Positions 23,364-26,863 of a stretch of DNA of 26,863 nucleotides are shown piece after piece. Below the pieces are notes generated by a model. It was not told where the DNA came from and ran no database searches. It saw only the letters and a list, made by a program, of their open reading frames with translations. The stretch spans positions 1 through 26,863 of the forward strand of contig DATCYZ010000108.1 of NCBI GenBank assembly GCA_036526195.1, in the 5' to 3' direction. How positions within the stretch are numbered: the first letter of the stretch is position 1; the number at the start of each line of letters is the position of its first letter. This DNA comes from DATCYZ01 sp036526195. GTDB taxonomy: Bacteria > Pseudomonadota > Gammaproteobacteria > Burkholderiales > SG8-39. Made by a program: the position numbers and the translations under genes.

Positions 23364-24138
23364 ATGGCGCGCGCTGAGGCTCGGACGCGCCGCGGCTGAA
23401 GCGCTCGCCTCGGGCGAACCGGCGCGCGTCTTCGCCGCGTTCGGGCGCAGTTGCTACGTCGAGACGCCTGCGGGGATCGCCTGCATCGGCGATGCGCGCA
23501 TCGGGCTTGGGCCGCTCAACGTGATCGTCGCGACGCCGGGCGCCATGCCGCCGGTCGGGACGCGCATCCGGGTGGAGCTTCGAAAGGCAAGCCGGTGGGT
23601 GCCGCGCGTGCGCGCGCCTGAGCGGCGCGAATTGACCGCGCGGCAGATGGCAGCATGGCGGCTCGGGCGCCCGTCCGAGGGACTCGCGACGATGCTCGAC
23701 GCACCGGAGTGCCTCGCCCCGCGCGCGTGCCGTGCCGCGCATGCATTCCTCGACTGGCTCGCGGCCGGCGCCAGGGATCCGGCACCGCGCTCGGCCGCCG
23801 CCCTCATCGGCCTCGGTCCCGGCCTCACGCCCGCGGGCGACGATTTCATCGGCGGTGCGCTGATCGCGTTGCGCGCGGCCGGCCGCACCGGTATGGCGGA
23901 TCGCGCCGCCGCCTGGGCGCTCGCCCGCGCACGGCGTACCAACCGCATCAGTGCCGCCCACCTCGCCTGCGCCGCGTGCGGCGAGGGCCACGAAGCCCTG
24001 CACCGCCTGCTCGCCAGCCTGCGCCCCCGGGGCCGGGGATTTCCCGCTGCGCTCGATGCGCTCGATCGCATCGGCCACACCTCGGGCCGGGACGCGGCCG
24101 CCGGCGCCCTGCTGGCGCTGCAGGTCCGCCATTGGTAA
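23347..24138 (+). CDS. allH: DUF2877 protein, AllH (YlbF), oxamate transcarbamylase component
   Basis: 263 residues, the family's usual length. The DUF2877 signature GLGPGLTPAGDDFIGGALIALRAAG lies near 155-180; upstream are GRSCYVETPAGIACIGD and LGPLNVIV, downstream NRISAAHLACAACGEGHEAL. In E. coli AllH is the third subunit-level requirement for oxamate transcarbamylase. The ATG at 23347 lies within the end of the carbamate kinase gene (17-bp overlap), so the two are coupled. The TAA stop is part of a perfect 16-bp palindrome. Confidence 0.9.
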   Translation: MSSPVEWRALRLGRAAAEALASGEPARVFAAFGRSCYVETPAGIACIGDARIGLGPLNVIVATPGAMPPVGTRIRVELRKASRWVPRVRAPERRELTARQMAAWRLGRPSEGLATMLDAPECLAPRACRAAHAFLDWLAAGARDPAPRSAAALIGLGPGLTPAGDDFIGGALIALRAAGRTGMADRAAAWALARARRTNRISAAHLACAACGEGHEALHRLLASLRPRGRGFPAALDALDRIGHTSGRDAAAGALLALQVRHW

Positions 24139-24150
24139 CATATATGTTAC
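24135..24150. promoter_or_regulatory. Perfect 16-bp palindrome, possible operator
   Basis: GTAACATATATGTTAC is fully self-complementary, AT-rich in a very GC-rich setting, and includes the allH stop codon. It has no T run or G/C stem and so is not a terminator. It looks like a binding site for a dimeric regulator, followed by TATAAG (24151-24156), but no gene starts downstream on either strand, which is odd. Confidence 0.5.
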
Positions 24151-24180
24151 TATAAGCCCCGACCCGGCGTCCCGACGCCT

Positions 24181-24205
24181 GAAAAAGGGGTCAGACCCCT
24201 TTTTC
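24181..24205. repeat. Palindromic terminator-like repeat, single copy E
   Basis: One intact copy (A5, GGGGTCAGACCCC, T5) lies between the convergent allH and flavin disulfide reductase genes, 42 bp from the first stop and 26 bp from the second. It is the only unpaired copy and an apt bidirectional terminator. Confidence 0.85.
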
Positions 24206-24231
24206 CGCACCACGACGCGCAGCGCCCGGGG

Positions 24232-25608
24232 TCAGCCCAGCGGCTTCAGCCCGCCAAGCAGCGTCGGGATCAACTCGGTGACCGTCGGGTGGATGTGCAC
24301 CGCGCGCTGGATCGTGGTGTACGGGGTGCGCGCGTACATCGCGTCGAGCAGCGAATGCACGATCTCGTCGCCGTTCAGGCCGAGGAGCGCAGCGCCGAGC
24401 AGTTCTTTCGAATCGGCGTCGACCAGCACCTTCATGAAGCCCTGGGTCTCGCCCGCCTCGCGCGCGCGGCCGACGCGCGCCATCTGCATCTTCGCCGCCA
24501 GCACCCGGCGGCCGCTGGCACGCGCCTCGGCCTCGTTCATGCCGATGCGCCCGAGCGGCGGGTCGATGAAGAGCGCGTAGGCCGGTATCCGGTCGGCGAT
24601 GCGGCGCGCATCGTCGTCGAACAGGTTGGCCACCGCGATCTCATGGTCGTTCCACGAGGTGTGGGTGAAGGCGCCGCGGCCGTTGGCGTCGCCCAGCGCC
24701 CAGACCCCCTCAACGCTGGTGCGACAGGCTTCGTCCACGGTGATGAAGCCGCGCTTGTCGGTGGCCACGCCGGCCGCCGCCAGCCCGAGATCATCGGTGT
24801 TCGGCACCCGGCCCACGGCGAGCAGCAGGTGGCTGCCGCGGGCGATCGGCTCGCCGCCGCGGCATTCAAGCCCCACCGTGATGCGCTTGCCGCGGCGCGA
24901 GACCTTCATGCACTCGGCATCGGTGCGGAGGGTGATGCCTTCCCTTTCGAGGATCGCGCGGATGCCCTCGGCGACGTCGTCGTCCTCGCGCGGCAGGAGT
25001 TTCTTCGCCCGCTCGATCACCGTCACCTTCGAGCCGAAGCGGCGGAACATCTGCGCGAATTCCAGTCCGATGTAGCTGCCGCCGATGATGAGGAGGTGCT
25101 CGGGTAGCGCCTCGAGCGTCATCATGGTGCTGTTGGTGAGGTACGGCACCTTGTCCAGGCCCGGCAGCGGCGGCGCGAACGCCCGGCCGCCGACGTTGAT
25201 GAACACCCGTTCGGCCACCAGCGTGCGATCGCCTACCCCCACCGTGCGCGGGCCGGTGAAGCGCGCCTGCCCGCGCACCAGTTCGACGTGCTTCATGCCG
25301 CCGATCCAGCCGCCGAGCCCTTCGACCGACGTTTTCACGACCGCGTTTTTGCGCGCCATCACCGCGGCGAGGTCGACCTTGACGCGCCCGGTGCTGAAGC
25401 CGAACTCCGCGCCGCGCCGCGCCACGTGCACCGCGCGCGCGCTCGCCACCAGGGTCTTGGTCGGCACGCAGCCGACGTTCACGCAGGTGCCGCCGAGCAG
25501 CTTGCGCTCGATCAGCGCGGTCTTCAGGCCTTCCTTGTCCAGCCGGGCGCACAGGGCCGGGCCGGCCTGGCCGGCGCCGATGACGATGGCATCGAAGGAT
25601 TCGGGCAT
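24232..25608 (-). CDS. Class-I flavin disulfide reductase (mercuric reductase-like, no NmerA or C-terminal CC)
   Basis: 458 residues. FAD-binding AIVIGAGQAGPALCARL at 7-24; redox-active disulfide C42/C47 in GGTCVNVGCVPTK; NAD(P)-binding IIGGSYIGLEFAQMFRRFG near 180; second FAD motif VWALGDANGRGAFTHTS near 310; and the active-site HIHPTVTE near 440, the His/Glu pair donated across the dimer. The vicinal C-terminal cysteines and N-terminal metal-binding domain of MerA are missing and no mer genes are near, so mercury reduction is unlikely; no lipoyl-complex genes are near either. The start at 25608 has a strong AGGAGG site. It follows the 3-hydroxybutyrate dehydrogenase gene by 25 bp, in the same operon. 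Confidence 0.9.
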   Translation of the reverse strand: MPESFDAIVIGAGQAGPALCARLDKEGLKTALIERKLLGGTCVNVGCVPTKTLVASARAVHVARRGAEFGFSTGRVKVDLAAVMARKNAVVKTSVEGLGGWIGGMKHVELVRGQARFTGPRTVGVGDRTLVAERVFINVGGRAFAPPLPGLDKVPYLTNSTMMTLEALPEHLLIIGGSYIGLEFAQMFRRFGSKVTVIERAKKLLPREDDDVAEGIRAILEREGITLRTDAECMKVSRRGKRITVGLECRGGEPIARGSHLLLAVGRVPNTDDLGLAAAGVATDKRGFITVDEACRTSVEGVWALGDANGRGAFTHTSWNDHEIAVANLFDDDARRIADRIPAYALFIDPPLGRIGMNEAEARASGRRVLAAKMQMARVGRAREAGETQGFMKVLVDADSKELLGAALLGLNGDEIVHSLLDAMYARTPYTTIQRAVHIHPTVTELIPTLLGGLKPLG

Positions 25609-25633
25609 GGAACCTCCTGGATGGGTGCGACGC

Positions 25634-26413
25634 TCAGTGCGCGGTCCAGCCGCCGTCGATCGGCAACTGCGCGCCGGTGATCGAGGCCGCCGCCTCGCCG
25701 GCAAGGAAGACGGCGAGCGCCGCGACCTCGGCGATGGCGACGAACTTGCGCGTCGGTTGCGTCGCCAGCAGGCTGCGCTTCACCTCGTCTTCGCTGACGC
25801 CGCGCGTGCGGGCGAGGTCGGGGATCTGCCGTTCCACCAGCCCCGTCCAGACGTAGCCCGGGCAGATCGAGTTGACCGTGATGCCCTGCTCCGCCACCTC
25901 CAGCGCGAGGCTCTTGGTGAAGCCCGCGATGCCGTGCTTCGCGGCGACGTAGGCCGACTTGTTCGGCGAGGCCACCAGCCCGTGCGCTGAGGCGATGTTG
26001 ATGATCCGGCCCCAGCGCTTCTTCTTCATGCCCGGCAGCGCAAGGCGCGCGGTGTGGAAGGCCGAGGACAGGTTGATCGCGAGGATGGCATCCCACTTGT
26101 CCACCGGGAATTCGTCCACCGGCGCGACGTGCTGGATGCCGGCGTTGTTGACGAGGATGTCGACCGCGCCGAAGCGCCCGATTGCCGCCTGCATCATGGA
26201 CTCGATGGTCCGGGGACGCGTCATGTCCGCGGGGTCGTACAGCACCTCGACGCCGTGGGCCTTCTCGAGGCCGGCGCACAGGGACTCGATCTCCACCGCC
26301 GGCCCGAAGCCGTTCAGGACGATATTCACGCCCTCGGCGGCCAGCGCCTCGGCGATGCCCTGTCCGATGCCGCTGGTCGACCCAGTGATGAGTGCCGTTT
26401 TTCCCTTCAACAT
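25634..26413 (-). CDS. bdhA: 3-hydroxybutyrate dehydrogenase (SDR family)
   Basis: 259 residues, matching the usual 255-260. Rossmann motif TGSTSGIGQGIAEALA at 10-25, NNAG at 89-92 and catalytic S142, Y155 and K159 (ASAHGLVASPNKSAYVAAKH). The substrate-region sequence AGIQHVAPVDEFPVDKWDAILAINLSSAFH is characteristic of bacterial D-3-hydroxybutyrate dehydrogenases, which oxidise 3-hydroxybutyrate to acetoacetate with NAD in polyhydroxybutyrate turnover. The ATG at 26413 is preceded by GGAGGA. It heads a two-gene operon with the flavin disulfide reductase. Confidence 0.9.
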   Translation of the reverse strand: MLKGKTALITGSTSGIGQGIAEALAAEGVNIVLNGFGPAVEIESLCAGLEKAHGVEVLYDPADMTRPRTIESMMQAAIGRFGAVDILVNNAGIQHVAPVDEFPVDKWDAILAINLSSAFHTARLALPGMKKKRWGRIINIASAHGLVASPNKSAYVAAKHGIAGFTKSLALEVAEQGITVNSICPGYVWTGLVERQIPDLARTRGVSEDEVKRSLLATQPTRKFVAIAEVAALAVFLAGEAAASITGAQLPIDGGWTAH

Positions 26414-26457
26414 GCGTCCTCCGGATTCGTCTGGCGGCGCCTCCGCCGTTCGGACCG

Positions 26458-26463
26458 AGTGTA
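26458..26463 (-). promoter_or_regulatory. Putative -10 box of the bdhA operon
   Basis: On the minus strand this reads TACACT, giving a start near 26451 and a leader of about 38 nt. A 7-bp G/C hairpin (GGCGGCG-N5-CGCCGCC, 26477-26495) lies between it and the upstream region, overlapping where a -35 box would be; no good -35 hexamer is visible. Confidence 0.4.
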
Positions 26464-26546
26464 CGGAACCCGGGCCGGCGGCGCACACCGCCGCCCTGCG
26501 GCAGGAGGGGCGGGTTCAGGTCGAGCCTGAAAACCCGCCGCGTCCA

Positions 26547-26659
26547 TGAAAAAAGGGGTCAGACCCCATTTCCTGCCGGAAGCGGTGCCCGAAAAAGGGG
26601 TCTGACCCCTTTTTCTATCGACCACATCATCCGGGAAATGGGGTCTGACCCCTTTTCTA
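26547..26659. repeat. Palindromic terminator-like repeat, cluster F (three copies)
   Basis: Copies at about 26547-26573, 26591-26615 and 26635-26657, spaced 43-44 bp start to start, between two minus-strand genes. The first spacer has GGAAGCGGTGC, like clusters B and C; the second resembles the spacer of cluster A. The last copy runs directly into the TAG stop of the cyclic-nucleotide-binding gene (26657-26659). Confidence 0.87.
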
Positions 26660-26863
26660 TGACGCGTTGCCGGACGGCGGCGTGGGGGCGCGGCCGGCGC
26701 CGCCGGTCTCGACCAGGTCCGCGAGCCGCTCGCCGAGGATGCGGCTGATGTTGAAGTTCAGCTTCGCCACGATGTGCGGGAAGAAGCGCAGGTCCTTCGC
26801 CATGCGCTGGTGGTCGAAGCACAGCGCCGTCACCGGCGTCACCGCGCGCACGTCGGCGGTGCG
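26657..26863 (-). CDS. C-terminal end of a cyclic-nucleotide-binding-domain protein (partial)
   Basis: About 68 codons, open to the window edge, so the start is missing. RTADVRAVTPVTALCFDHQRM followed by FPHIVAKLNFNISRILGERLADLV matches the last beta strands and C-helix of a Crp/Fnr-type cNMP-binding domain. The protein ends soon after the C-helix with a Gly/Pro-rich tail, so there is no helix-turn-helix: it is likely a stand-alone sensor domain or one attached at the C-terminus of something larger. The TAG stop touches the repeat. Confidence 0.7.
   Translation of the reverse strand, partial: RTADVRAVTPVTALCFDHQRMAKDLRFFPHIVAKLNFNISRILGERLADLVETGGAGRAPTPPSGNAS

Noticed and set aside
24232..25608. 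Mercuric reductase (merA)
   Set aside because: The CVNVGC disulfide is shared by the whole family; the C-terminal cysteine pair, the NmerA domain and all other mer genes are missing.

Overview
The window is high-GC DNA (roughly two thirds G+C by eye) packed with operons, from a heterotrophic proteobacterium. Short divergent spacers, TANACT-type -10 boxes, an Hsp33 gene, LysR control, a 3-hydroxybutyrate dehydrogenase and LivMGF-type transport genes make a betaproteobacterium the best guess (inference; no rRNA or tRNA gene is present to test it). No insertion sequence, phage, integrase or CRISPR array was seen. A palindromic repeat with a GGGGTCAGACCCC core, flanked by A and T runs, occurs about 13 times in six clusters at gene ends. 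It looks like a dispersed bidirectional intrinsic terminator, and in several places it touches or supplies the stop codon of the adjoining gene.

Left part (1-6412): a GH100/amylo-glucosidase-like glycosidase whose C-terminal tail runs into the repeat; divergent from it hslO (Hsp33), with only two of its four zinc cysteines; then a MaoC-type hydratase and a LysR regulator in one unit. The regulator is divergent from a small DUF3563-like gene that has a clear sigma70 promoter and an upstream dyad operator. After these come a zinc-independent MDR quinone reductase, a secreted SUMF1-domain protein and a BON-domain lipoprotein.

Centre (6453-16521): a divergent nitrile/amide island. Leftward from 12162: a TPP-dependent ALS-like enzyme, cobalt-type nitrile hydratase alpha (with a His-rich N-terminus) and beta, the nitrile hydratase accessory protein, then after a repeat pair an XenA-like old yellow enzyme and a mandelate racemase-type enolase. 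Rightward from 12179: a VOC protein, a second OYE-type flavoenzyme, a 4HBT thioesterase and an amidase. The two arms are only 16 bp apart, and a nearly symmetric AT-rich core could serve as overlapping -10 boxes for leaderless transcripts in both directions. Nitrile hydratase plus amidase converts nitrile to amide to acid plus ammonia; the natural substrate is unknown.

Right part (16522-24138): a C-terminal remnant of a polysaccharide deacetylase/PuuE-like gene meets a 5'-truncated livH, followed by one ORF fusing LivM, LivG and LivF. Then comes a complete set for oxamate transcarbamylase and carbamate kinase: allF (fdrA) and allG (DUF1116) leftward, carbamate kinase and allH (DUF2877) rightward. 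This is the last, ATP-yielding step of anaerobic allantoin/oxalurate breakdown in E. coli. Together with nitrile hydratase and amidase, it gives the region the look of a nitrogen-scavenging island (inference).

Right end (24139-26863): an unexplained perfect 16-bp palindrome at the allH stop, an operon of 3-hydroxybutyrate dehydrogenase and a class-I flavin disulfide reductase, a three-copy repeat cluster and the C-terminal end of a cyclic-nucleotide-binding-domain protein.
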